Shown: piece by piece, positions 1 to 5,766 of the stretch
How the letters are laid out: each line of letters opens with the position of its first letter
Numbering within the stretch: the stretch's first letter is position 1
Origin: JBNKDD01 sp050288085
Lineage (GTDB): Bacteria > Chloroflexota > Anaerolineae > Aggregatilineales > UBA3940
NCBI GenBank assembly: GCA_050288085.1
Contig: JBNKDD010000181.1
Coordinates: 1-11,388 of the forward strand
DNA: 11,388 nt
Direction: 5' to 3'
The notes under the pieces: model-generated
What the model was told of the DNA's origin: nothing
The model's input: only the letters and a program-made list of their open reading frames with translations
The model's database searches: none
Made by a program: the position numbers and the translations under genes

Positions 1-3
1 TAT

Positions 4-53
4 AGGTTAACACAAAATCCATAAAGGTTAATAAAATGTTATCAAAGTGTTAG
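4..53 (-). promoter_or_regulatory. Phased TAAC repeats, possible Pho-like box
   Basis: Read on the minus strand, TAAC occurs at 52-49, 41-38, 30-27 and 9-6, so the steps are 11, 11 and 21 bases, which keeps all copies on one helix face. The first three copies have the form xTAAC(A/C)(C/T)TTT. Direct repeats with 11-base spacing are the typical target of PhoB/PhoP-type OmpR-family regulators, and TTAACCT resembles the half-site described for cyanobacterial Pho boxes. It would serve a minus-strand gene left of the window. No such gene is visible, so the role is inferred. Confidence 0.35.
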
Positions 54-98
54 ATTGTCCGGTGGAAAAAACAGGCATCTGAGCAATGGAAATTAAGT

Positions 99-153
99 GG
101 AACAAGATAATGGCTTTGGTAAAGCTTCGGTTTTTATAACCTTATCTTGTTCC
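99..153. repeat. 12-bp inverted repeat with nested hairpins
   Basis: The arm GGAACAAGATAA (99-110) is perfectly complementary to TTATCTTGTTCC (142-153). The 31-base loop contains a further small hairpin, GCTTT/AAAGC (113-117 with 121-125), and GGTT/AACC (129-132 with 138-141). There is no long T tract on either side, so it is not an obvious terminator. It could be a structured intergenic element or a remnant of a small palindromic repeat family. Confidence 0.6.
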
Positions 154-158
154 TATAC

Positions 159-198
159 AGTTGGGCCATTTATCCATAATTCAATGTCTGGCCCAACT
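159..198. repeat. 10-bp inverted repeat next to the pnp terminator
   Basis: AGTTGGGCCA (159-168) pairs perfectly with TGGCCCAACT (189-198) around a 20-base loop. It lies immediately past the T run of the pnp terminator when read on the minus strand, so it could form a second stem that stabilises the 3' end of read-through transcripts. Confidence 0.55.
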
Positions 199-223
199 TA
201 AAAGGGCGCACTACTGTGCGCCC
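196..223 (-). terminator. Rho-independent terminator of pnp
   Basis: An 8-bp GC-rich perfect stem, GGGCGCAC (204-211) with GTGCGCCC (216-223), closes a 4-base loop. On the minus strand it is followed directly by TTTT (203-200) and further T residues. It begins 8 bases past the pnp stop codon, the expected place for an intrinsic terminator of that gene. Confidence 0.8.
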
Positions 224-231
224 CTGTTCAA

Positions 232-2511
232 TCAATCCCGGCGACCGCCGCCGCCACCGCTTCGACGATCTCCGCCGCCGCCGCTGCGTCCGCCACCGCC
301 GCGACGATCTCCGCCACCACCGCTGCGTCCGCCGCCGCCTCGACCGCCACCACCGCGACCGCCGCCACCGCCGCTGCTGCGACCCGCTCCGCGATCTCGT
401 TCGCGGGCTTCCTCAGGAGTCCAGCCTTCGAGGACAGCCTGTCGGCTCAGGCGGATTTTTCCGTCACGGCCAATGTCCGTTACCATCACCATGATCTCAT
501 CCCCAACCCGAACCACGTCAGATGGGTTTTCAATCCGGTAGGTATCAAGTTGGCTGATGTGTACCAGACCATCTGTACCCGGCAAAATCTCGACAAAGGC
601 CCCGTAGTTTTCCACCCGGACAACCTTACCGGTATAGATGCGCCCGATCTCAGCTTCCTCGGTCAGAGCTTCGACCATCTGGACAGCCTTATCTGTCGAT
701 TCTGCACCGACAGCATAAATCTGGATCGTACCGTCATCCTGAATATCGATCCTGGCTCCGGTCTCATCCTGAATATTGCGAACCGTCTCACCACCCTTAC
801 CGATCACAGCCCCGATCTTATCAGGGTCAATCTTCAGGGAGATAACTCGCGGTGCATACCGGTTGAGTTCGGCACGGGGTTCCGGGATAGCCTCGATGAT
901 CACATCCAGGATTTGTAAGCGGGCTTTGCGGGCCTGCTCAAGAGCTTCTGCCATGATTTCACGGGAAAGTCCCTTGATCTTGATGTCCATCTGCAAGGCG
1001 GTGATCCCCTCGCTGGTTCCGGCAACCTTAAAGTCCATATCGCCCAGGTGATCTTCCAGACCCTGAATGTCGGTCAGGATGGCGTATTTATCGCCTTCGG
1101 AGATCAGGCCCATCGCGATTCCGGCAACCGGCGCTTTGATCGGCACACCACCATCCATCAGGGCCAGTGTGCTGGCGCAGACTGAAGCCATTGAGGTCGA
1201 GCCATTCGAGGACATCACCTCGCTGACTACACGAATGGTGTACGGAAATTCCTCAGCAGGCGGGATCATGGGGCGGAGGGCCGTTTCGGCCAATGCGCCA
1301 TGCCCGATCTCACGCCGCTTGGGGCCGCGTAAGAACCAGGTCTCGCCGGTGCTGAAGGGTGGGAAGTTATAGTGGTGGATGTAGCGCTTTTCCTGCAAGG
1401 GATTGACGCCATCCATCGTCTGGGCATCACGCGGGGTGCCGAGGGTCAGGATGCTCATCACCTGAGTCTCGCCGCGCTGGAAGATACCCGTTCCATGTGT
1501 CCGCGGGAGCAAGCCCCCACCTGCCGCCAGGGGCCGGATCGTAGTGTAATCACGACCATCAGGCCGGACACCCTCATGGAGAATCCGGGAGCGGGTTTTT
1601 TCTTTGATCACATCGCCGATAACCGAGCGCACTTCGGCCAGATCAACCTGCTCCAGGAATTCATCTTCCTCGTAGCGGGTCGTGATCTGGTCGCGCAGGT
1701 CTTCGAGTTCGGCGTTACGCTCATCGCGATTATAGTAGGTCTTGACGATCTCGGTGATCCTGCCTTCAACCTGGCCAGTCACTTCGGCACGTAGTTCTTC
1801 CGCGACCTCTTTAACGTCATACTCCCGCTTGGGTTTGCCGAGCTTCTCACGCATCTCGTGCTGAAGCTCGATTAAAGGCTGCATGGCATTGTGCCCAAAG
1901 GCCAGGGCATCAACCATCGTCGCTTCGTCAACTTCCTGTGCGCCACATTCGACCATCAGGATTGCGTCTTCGGTTCCCGCCATACGTAGATCAAGTACCG
2001 ATTCTTCCATCTGCTCGAAGGTGGGATTGGCGACGAACTCGCCGTTAATCATCCCAACCCGGACAGCTCCAACCGGCCCCTCCCAGGGCGTATCAGAAAT
2101 GGTCAGCGCGGCACTGGCTGCGTTGATGCACAGCATATCTTCCGGGTGTACCTGATCAATGGAAAGTGAGTATAGGATGATCTGTACTTCGTTGCGCATT
2201 CCCTTTGGGAAAAGAGGACGCAGGGGGCGATCCGTCAACCGGGCTACCAGGATAGCCTGCTCCGGGGGACGGCTTTCACGCCGGAACCAGTTGCCCGGAA
2301 TCCGGCCAACAGCGTATAGACGCTCTTCGTAGTCCACGCTCAGGGGGAAGAAGTCGATATCGCGGGCGTGTCTCGCCATCGTGGCGGTCGCCAGGATAAT
2401 TGTTTCCCCGTCGCGGATGGTAACTGCGCCACCAGCTTGAGGGGCCAGAACACCAGTCTCAATGGTGATGGTGCGACCGCCAACCTCGGCGGTAAATTGT
2501 TCCGCTTTCAT
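232..2511 (-). CDS. pnp: Polynucleotide phosphorylase (polyribonucleotide nucleotidyltransferase)
   Basis: This 759-residue protein is the phosphorolytic 3'-5' exoribonuclease that degrades RNA to nucleoside diphosphates, acts as a trimer and is central to cytoplasmic mRNA turnover. Two RNase PH domains flank an alpha-helical middle (about 240-310). The second contains the SSNGSTSMAS motif (434-443) and the metal/catalytic pair D487 and D493 in the EDHLGDMDFKVAG block. A KH domain follows (about 553-612, GKGG at 571-574), then an S1 domain (about 622-692). The family normally ends near 700-710 residues; here a glycine/arginine tail with RGG-like units runs from about 707 to 759. The start is supported by GGAGG (minus strand, 2525-2521) about 9 bases upstream. 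It lies downstream of rpsO across a structured spacer and ends at an intrinsic terminator. Identification is very secure; the tail's function is not known from sequence. Confidence 0.98.
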   Translation of the reverse strand: MKAEQFTAEVGGRTITIETGVLAPQAGGAVTIRDGETIILATATMARHARDIDFFPLSVDYEERLYAVGRIPGNWFRRESRPPEQAILVARLTDRPLRPLFPKGMRNEVQIILYSLSIDQVHPEDMLCINAASAALTISDTPWEGPVGAVRVGMINGEFVANPTFEQMEESVLDLRMAGTEDAILMVECGAQEVDEATMVDALAFGHNAMQPLIELQHEMREKLGKPKREYDVKEVAEELRAEVTGQVEGRITEIVKTYYNRDERNAELEDLRDQITTRYEEDEFLEQVDLAEVRSVIGDVIKEKTRSRILHEGVRPDGRDYTTIRPLAAGGGLLPRTHGTGIFQRGETQVMSILTLGTPRDAQTMDGVNPLQEKRYIHHYNFPPFSTGETWFLRGPKRREIGHGALAETALRPMIPPAEEFPYTIRVVSEVMSSNGSTSMASVCASTLALMDGGVPIKAPVAGIAMGLISEGDKYAILTDIQGLEDHLGDMDFKVAGTSEGITALQMDIKIKGLSREIMAEALEQARKARLQILDVIIEAIPEPRAELNRYAPRVISLKIDPDKIGAVIGKGGETVRNIQDETGARIDIQDDGTIQIYAVGAESTDKAVQMVEALTEEAEIGRIYTGKVVRVENYGAFVEILPGTDGLVHISQLDTYRIENPSDVVRVGDEIMVMVTDIGRDGKIRLSRQAVLEGWTPEEARERDRGAGRSSGGGGGRGGGGRGGGGRSGGGGDRRGGGGRSGGGGDRRSGGGGGRRD
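263..340 (-). repeat. 39-bp tandem duplication in the pnp tail
   Basis: Two adjacent 39-base units (263-301 and 302-340) match at 35 of 39 positions and encode the 13-residue unit GGGGRSGGGGDRR twice. The repeat is in frame, so it lengthens or shortens the RGG tail without a frameshift. It looks like replication slippage in GC-rich coding DNA. Confidence 0.8.
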
Positions 2512-2536
2512 AGAGTTATGCCTCCAATGTTGTACC

Positions 2537-2610
2537 GGCTCAAGTAGAAAGGGTTGAACAGACCGCTTTTGATAAACGGCCTAAAGCATTTCCCTTTCTG
2601 CAATTGAGCC
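2537..2610 (-). promoter_or_regulatory. pnp leader stem-loop proximal to the start
   Basis: GGCTCAA (2537-2543) pairs with TTGAGCC (2604-2610), and AGAAAGGG (2546-2553) pairs with CCCTTTCT (2592-2599), separated by a small internal loop. A short CCG/CGG helix (2563-2565 with 2577-2579) lies inside. The structure ends about 26 bases before the pnp start and is well placed to control translation or mRNA decay. Confidence 0.6.
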
Positions 2611-2621
2611 TGTCATTTTTT

Positions 2622-2697
2622 ACCGGAGGCCAGGGACTGGAAATCGGCATCAAGTATCAATTACTCAATGGCGCTTTCCAATTCCTGCCCCTCCGGT
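2622..2697 (-). promoter_or_regulatory. pnp leader stem-loop, distal
   Basis: Three consecutive helices share one axis: ACCGGAGG (2622-2629) with CCTCCGGT (2690-2697), CAGG (2631-2634) with CCTG (2684-2687), and TGGAAA (2638-2643) with TTTCCA (2675-2680). A small AGTA/TACT hairpin sits near the tip. A long interrupted stem of this kind is a plausible double-stranded substrate for RNase III, as known for the E. coli pnp leader; cleavage here is inferred. Confidence 0.55.
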
Positions 2698-2725
2698 TTC
2701 AATTTGCCCATTTTAGCAGGCTCTC

Positions 2726-2775
2726 AGAATAAGCGAAAGCGAGTAGAGCAGCCCGTATTTGCCTACTCTACTCGC
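2726..2775 (-). terminator. Hairpin after rpsO, weak terminator or processing site
   Basis: GCGAGTAGAG (2739-2748) pairs perfectly with CTCTACTCGC (2766-2775). On the minus strand the stem is followed by the moderately T-rich TTTCGCTTATTCT (2738-2726). It lies about 30 bases past the rpsO stop, the place where E. coli has a partial terminator and a processing site between rpsO and pnp. The interrupted T tract suggests incomplete termination. Confidence 0.6.
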
Positions 2776-2805
2776 CACGTATTCCGACAACCAACCTGCT
2801 GTTTT

Positions 2806-3075
2806 CTAGCGACGTAGACCGAGTCGTCCCAACAATAGGGTGTATTCCTCGGGTTGTGTCTGCCGCAGATAAGCCAGCAACCGCCGCCGCTGCCCCACCA
2901 ATTTGAGCAAACCCCGGCGTGAGTGGTAATCATGCTTATGTACGCGCCCATGCTCAATCAGTTGATTGATCCGCTTGGTCAGCATCGCAATCTGTACCTG
3001 TGTTGAGCCGGTGTCGCCATCGTGGGTACCGAAATCGGCAAAAATTTCTGCCTTTTCTGCTTTTGTTAAGGGCAT
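2806..3075 (-). CDS. rpsO: 30S ribosomal protein S15
   Basis: This 89-residue protein, the usual length for S15, is a primary 16S rRNA-binding protein that initiates assembly of the small-subunit platform. The family signature is visible as HKHDYHSRRGLL (about 45-56), including D49 and S52 of the rRNA-contacting loop; the more usual DHHS reads DYHS here. DTGSTQVQIA (21-30) is also typical. The start is supported by AGGAG 6 bases upstream on the minus strand. The promoter lies at 3144-3172, with a small hairpin in the leader. pnp follows downstream, the order seen in many bacteria. S15 often represses its own translation by binding its leader. Confidence 0.97.
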   Translation of the reverse strand: MPLTKAEKAEIFADFGTHDGDTGSTQVQIAMLTKRINQLIEHGRVHKHDYHSRRGLLKLVGQRRRLLAYLRQTQPEEYTLLLGRLGLRR

Positions 3076-3101
3076 CTTATCTCCTAAGTATAGTCACCTG
3101 A

Positions 3102-3120
3102 CAGGCCGGAGAGTGGCCTG
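3102..3120 (-). promoter_or_regulatory. Small hairpin in the rpsO leader
   Basis: CAGGCC (3102-3107) pairs with GGCCTG (3115-3120) around a 7-base loop, between the rpsO promoter and its ribosome-binding site. Leaders of rpsO in several bacteria fold into unrelated structures bound by S15 for feedback control; this one might do the same, but no known class is recognised. Confidence 0.4.
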
Positions 3121-3143
3121 CCGGTCGGATTATTAACGACAAG

Positions 3144-3172
3144 AGTATAGCGTGGGGGCAGAGATGCTGCAA
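3144..3172 (-). promoter_or_regulatory. Sigma70-type promoter of rpsO
   Basis: On the minus strand TTGCAG (3172-3167) and TATACT (3149-3144) are separated by exactly 17 bases. The -10 box lies about 70 bases before the rpsO start codon. The match to housekeeping consensus elements and the position make this the likely promoter for rpsO and, by read-through, pnp. Confidence 0.7.
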
Positions 3173-3198
3173 AGTTGTGTCATCTAGAAAGGTGATCT

Positions 3199-3227
3199 TT
3201 GTCACTACCCCAATCAAACCTTATTCA
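3199..3227 (+). promoter_or_regulatory. Likely promoter of the arsR operon
   Basis: TTGTCA (3199-3204) is followed after 17 bases by TATTCA (3222-3227). The -35 box is good and the -10 weak; TATATT at 3229-3234 fits the -10 consensus better but lacks a -35 at proper distance. The -10 region lies inside the palindromic operator, which suits repression by blocking polymerase. Confidence 0.45.
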
Positions 3228-3249
3228 ATATATTGAATATTGAATAAGG
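3219..3249. promoter_or_regulatory. Palindromic ArsR-type operator
   Basis: Two palindromes overlap. TATTCAATATATTGAATA (3222-3239) is a perfect 18-bp palindrome. CCTTATTCAATA (3219-3230) also pairs perfectly with TATTGAATAAGG (3238-3249) across a 7-base spacer. The half-site TTCAATA thus appears three times in alternating orientation. AT-rich palindromes of this type, just upstream of the gene, are typical binding sites of ArsR/SmtB repressors. It ends 13 bases before the arsR start. Confidence 0.75.
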
Positions 3250-3262
3250 CCCAGGAGGTACT

Positions 3263-3658
3263 ATGGACGGCTATGAACAATTAGCGGCGATCATGAAGGC
3301 ACTCGGACACCCGGTACGCCTGCAAATACTGGAGGAACTGGGCCGGGATGAGGCCTGTGTCTGTCACCTGGAGCACGTTCTTGACCAGCGGCAGGCTTAC
3401 ATCTCCCAGCAGTTGACGCGCCTACGTGACGCCGGATTGGTGAACGATCGGCGCGAGGGTATGAACGTCTTTTATTCACTGGCCAATCCATCGATCAGCC
3501 TGCTGCTTGAGGAGTCCCGCCGGACGCTGGAGAGCTTTGGCGCTGAGCCATATGACTTTAATTTATCCAAAATCGGATCGCCCTGCCCCTGCCCAAAGTG
3601 CCAGGAGCGTCTGATCCATATTCAAGAAGAGGTATTCGATGAACAGCAAGATTCCTGA
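3263..3658 (+). CDS. ArsR/SmtB-family metalloregulatory repressor
   Basis: This 131-residue winged-helix protein belongs to the ArsR family, whose members bind their operator as dimers and are released by metal or metalloid ions. The core helix-turn-helix covers about residues 12-75 (KALGHPVRLQILEEL, then SQQLTRLRDAGLV and the wing at RREGMNVFYSL). The metal-box equivalent reads C32-V-C34 in helix alpha-3, matching the first two cysteines of the E. coli ArsR As(III) site; position 37 is Glu rather than Cys. A C-terminal CPCPKC (C108, C110, C113) could complete a site or form another. AGGAGG (3253-3258) supports the start. It is first in an operon with thiol and permease genes and has a palindromic operator over its promoter, so autorepression is likely. 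The inducer (As, Sb, Cd or a redox signal) cannot be read from sequence. Confidence 0.92.
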   Translation: MDGYEQLAAIMKALGHPVRLQILEELGRDEACVCHLEHVLDQRQAYISQQLTRLRDAGLVNDRREGMNVFYSLANPSISLLLEESRRTLESFGAEPYDFNLSKIGSPCPCPKCQERLIHIQEEVFDEQQDS

Positions 3659-3851
3659 TAATTCCGGCGGGGGCTGCTGCTGCGGTGGTGATCCGTTTGC
3701 CGACCTGCCGCCTGAACTTCGCCCGGAAAGACCCCGCAAAAAGTCGGGGCTGCGCAAAGTCACCTGCCCAGGCTGCGGGCTGACCTTTCAAACCAACCGC
3801 ACCACGGATCTGTGTGTGGATTGCGAAAAGAAGGGGATAACCGTCGACTAA
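3639..3851 (+). CDS. Small Cys-rich zinc-ribbon protein of unknown function
   Basis: This 70-residue protein matches no family I can name. It opens with a glycine-flanked triple cysteine (GGGCCCGG, C13-C15), followed by a Pro/Arg/Lys-rich linker (about 19-40) and a C-terminal zinc ribbon, C43-PG-C46 and C59-VD-C62. The two CxxC knuckles can be expected to bind one zinc; the triple cysteine could bind a soft metal or form disulfides. No signal peptide or membrane segment is present. The start overlaps the last 20 bases of arsR in another frame and is preceded by AAGAGG at good distance, indicating co-translation. Its place between the regulator and the thioredoxin-like gene suggests a role in sensing, metal transfer or a redox relay, but this is inferred from context alone. 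Confidence 0.75.
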   Translation: MNSKIPDNSGGGCCCGGDPFADLPPELRPERPRKKSGLRKVTCPGCGLTFQTNRTTDLCVDCEKKGITVD

Positions 3852-3867
3852 GGCGGTTAATGATCCT

Positions 3868-3887
3868 GGGCGAGACATATCTCGCCC
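3868..3887. repeat. Palindromic repeat, GTAGGGGCGAG type, within the operon
   Basis: GGGCGAGA (3868-3875) and TCTCGCCC (3880-3887) form a perfect 8-bp stem with a CATA loop. The right flank continues as CCTACAAATCATCA. It shares GTAGGG and ATCATCA blocks with the hairpin at 7112-7151, so both may be copies of one dispersed palindromic family. No T run follows on the plus strand, so it probably tunes mRNA stability rather than ending transcription. Confidence 0.6.
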
Positions 3888-3917
3888 CTACAAATCATCA
3901 TAACGGAGAAAAACCTG

Positions 3918-4178
3918 ATGTTATCAATCAAAGTACTTGGACCCGGCTGTGCCAACTGTGAACGGATGATGGAAATGGCCGAAACTACCATCAATGAAAT
4001 TCTGGTCGAGAATCCCAGCCTTGAAGTGTCGCTGGAAAAAATCACCGACACGCTGAAGTTCATCGACTACGGTTTGTTGAGCACCCCCGGGCTGGTGGTG
4101 AATGACAAGCTAGTCAGCGAGGGACGTGTGCCTTCACAGTCAGAAGTATCAAATCTTATCCGCCAGGCTATGAACTGA
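3918..4178 (+). CDS. Thioredoxin-like small redox-active disulfide protein
   Basis: This 86-residue protein fits the Thioredoxin_3 / small redox-active disulfide protein 2 family, minimal thioredoxin folds lacking the N-terminal extension. The active site is C11-A-N-C14 after the first beta strand (IKVLGPGCANC), and the cis-proline loop is seen at T56-P57 in STPGLVVNDK. Such proteins exchange dithiols and are often encoded beside COG0701 permeases and ArsR regulators, as here. GGAGA lies about 9 bases before the ATG. It is separated from the zinc-ribbon gene by a palindromic repeat and from the next gene by only 18 bases. It may reduce a thiol or metalloid substrate or keep the permease cysteines reduced; that partner is inferred. 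No signal peptide is present, so it acts in the cytoplasm. Confidence 0.9.
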   Translation: MLSIKVLGPGCANCERMMEMAETTINEILVENPSLEVSLEKITDTLKFIDYGLLSTPGLVVNDKLVSEGRVPSQSEVSNLIRQAMN

Positions 4179-4196
4179 TCCAAAGGAAGCGGCAGC

Positions 4197-5735
4197 ATGT
4201 TATCCAATCCGATTATCAAGCGGGTATTTCGAGAAAAGCGTTGGCCTTCGCCGATGGCCGTTTTGAGCTTAACATTGCTCTTGTGGGTTACCTGCCTGAT
4301 CATCATTGCTGCCGCCTCCTCGCTGATCAACTCACCCTCGATTTTCAACGGCGTTTTGATAATCCGGTATGCGCTTTTCTGGGGAATAACTTTACTCCCT
4401 CTGGGCGTAATGATCGCGGCGGCAATCATCATGAACCGGGCACAGAAAAATAACGATTTCACGCTGCTGAGGCAGTCATTGATCTCCGATCAGGCTGTTA
4501 CGCAGGGATATGTCCTTGCCATCCTTTACCGGCTACGGCTGCCCCTGGCACTGATCACCGGGCTGCTGCCTTTTCTAACCCTGGTGTTGATCATACCGCC
4601 AGCTTCCGCCGGAATTTTGCGGCCTACTGCGCCGAAGGTCATCTATCCACCGAGGTTGATCGATCTGATAACCCCGCTTCCGATGGTGATCTGGTTGTTG
4701 GGCCTGTGCCTGTTTGGAGCGGTCTCCGGTGTGCTGATAGTGCTGCGTTGGAATAGAATCAGGCTGAGGATGGCCTGGGGAACTGCTGGGATTATGTTTG
4801 CCTACAACATCATCCTTGCCATAGCCGACCCTCAAACCGCGCTTCCCGGTGCAGCCTACTATAACTTTCCTTTACAGCATTTCATTTCCCGCCATTTACC
4901 ATCATTACCAATCCTGATAATTCTCATCTTGCTGCTACCATTCGGATTGAGCCTGCTGGCAACCCGGATGCCATGGCGCGAATCGGGACGGCGCAGCGTG
5001 GAAGTTAGCGCGGCGGTGTTTACCCTGGTGCTGCTGCTTGCCGCCGATTTCACGGCAGTGAATCTGGTGACCGGCCACAAGCAAAACCTGAAAGACGAGA
5101 TGGGGCGTTCCCATCAGGCAGCATCGCTTCAGGCAGCCGATACCCTGAAACAGCTTGGGTGGCTGTCCGACGGAACCCTACAAGGAGTCGAGCTGCAAAA
5201 CGCCAATTTGATCGGAGCTAACCTGAAAAGAGCGAACCTGCGCGGGGCAAATCTACGAGCCGCCAATTTACAGGAAGCACTTTTACAGGCCGCCGATCTG
5301 CGAGGATCTGATCTGTTTGGCAGTAACATGGCAGCCGCCGTACTGACCCGCGCCAACTTGATGGGAGTCAGTTTGCGGCATGCCAACCTGGAAAACGCCA
5401 ATCTGTCATTTACCGATCTGAGCCAATCCGGGTTGGAGGGGGCTAATCTCAAGCGTGCGGATCTGAATCATGCCGATCTCAAAGGGGCTGATCTGCGGCG
5501 AGCTGAATTGCAGAGCGCAAATCTGAGCTACGCTGATCTACAGGATGCTAACCTATGGGACGTTAACCTGGAAGAGGCAGACCTTACCCACGCCAATCTT
5601 GATGGCGCGGATCACCTGACCTGCACACAACTCCGCCAAACCGCCAGCCTGGAAGGGGCCATACTCCCGGCAGACCATCAGATTGCCGCGGATGATTGGT
5701 ATGAAGCCGATGGGATCGGCTGTAGGCAGTGGTAG
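4197..5735 (+). CDS. Membrane protein with C-terminal pentapeptide repeats
   Basis: This 512-residue protein joins two parts. Residues 1-295 contain about seven hydrophobic segments (near 20-42, 51-78, 115-138, 157-184, 192-210, 236-256 and 268-291), resembling an ABC-2-like or uncharacterised integral membrane region. After a short linker, residues about 328-473 form about 29 pentapeptide repeats of the A(D/N)LxX type, expected to build a right-handed quadrilateral beta-helix. A short tail (474-512) with two cysteines follows. DNA of the repeat part shows 15-base periodicity (about 5178-5616). AAAGGAAG supports the start, 18 bases after the thioredoxin-like gene, and the permease follows 31 bases later, so it is inside the operon. 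Function is unknown: the helix may be a scaffold for partner proteins at the membrane. The fusion is not an assembly join, because the frame is continuous. Confidence 0.85.
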   Translation: MLSNPIIKRVFREKRWPSPMAVLSLTLLLWVTCLIIIAAASSLINSPSIFNGVLIIRYALFWGITLLPLGVMIAAAIIMNRAQKNNDFTLLRQSLISDQAVTQGYVLAILYRLRLPLALITGLLPFLTLVLIIPPASAGILRPTAPKVIYPPRLIDLITPLPMVIWLLGLCLFGAVSGVLIVLRWNRIRLRMAWGTAGIMFAYNIILAIADPQTALPGAAYYNFPLQHFISRHLPSLPILIILILLLPFGLSLLATRMPWRESGRRSVEVSAAVFTLVLLLAADFTAVNLVTGHKQNLKDEMGRSHQAASLQAADTLKQLGWLSDGTLQGVELQNANLIGANLKRANLRGANLRAANLQEALLQAADLRGSDLFGSNMAAAVLTRANLMGVSLRHANLENANLSFTDLSQSGLEGANLKRADLNHADLKGADLRRAELQSANLSYADLQDANLWDVNLEEADLTHANLDGADHLTCTQLRQTASLEGAILPADHQIAADDWYEADGIGCRQW

Positions 5736-5766
5736 AGGCTATTCATTTTCTAAGGAATTACTACAT

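Larger units (their letters stand above)
1..231. other. Gene-free AT-rich spacer downstream of pnp
   Basis: No credible coding sequence starts or runs through this stretch. The proline-rich plus-strand frame that begins at 161 is only the antisense of the glycine-rich pnp tail. The spacer holds the phased TAAC motifs at its left edge, a 12-bp and a 10-bp inverted repeat, and the pnp terminator, each listed separately. Confidence 0.7.
2512..2805 (-). other. Structured rpsO-pnp intergenic leader
   Basis: This 294-base spacer holds no gene. Read in the direction of transcription it contains a 10-bp hairpin (2775-2739), a long interrupted stem (2697-2622), a second long interrupted stem (2610-2537) and then the pnp ribosome-binding site GGAGG (2525-2521). 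No convincing promoter was seen in it, so pnp is probably transcribed at least partly from the rpsO promoter. Confidence 0.6.

Noticed and set aside
263..340. Regular repeats suggesting a CRISPR array
   Set aside because: Units are directly adjacent without spacers and are in-frame coding repeats for Gly/Arg-rich sequence.
161..541. Plus-strand open frame with a proline/arginine-rich product
   Set aside because: It is the antisense of the GC-rich glycine-coding tail of pnp; no ribosome-binding site and no family resemblance.
2763..2957. Minus-strand frame overlapping rpsO
   Set aside because: It shares the strand with rpsO in another frame and runs through its end; rpsO is unmistakable and this product has no recognisable features.
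5178..5616. 15-base DNA periodicity
   Set aside because: It is fully explained by pentapeptide-repeat coding and is not a separate DNA element.
5683..5766. Upstream in-frame start for the permease
   Set aside because: It lies within the pentapeptide gene and lacks a ribosome-binding site; the ATG at 5767 has AAGGA at proper distance.
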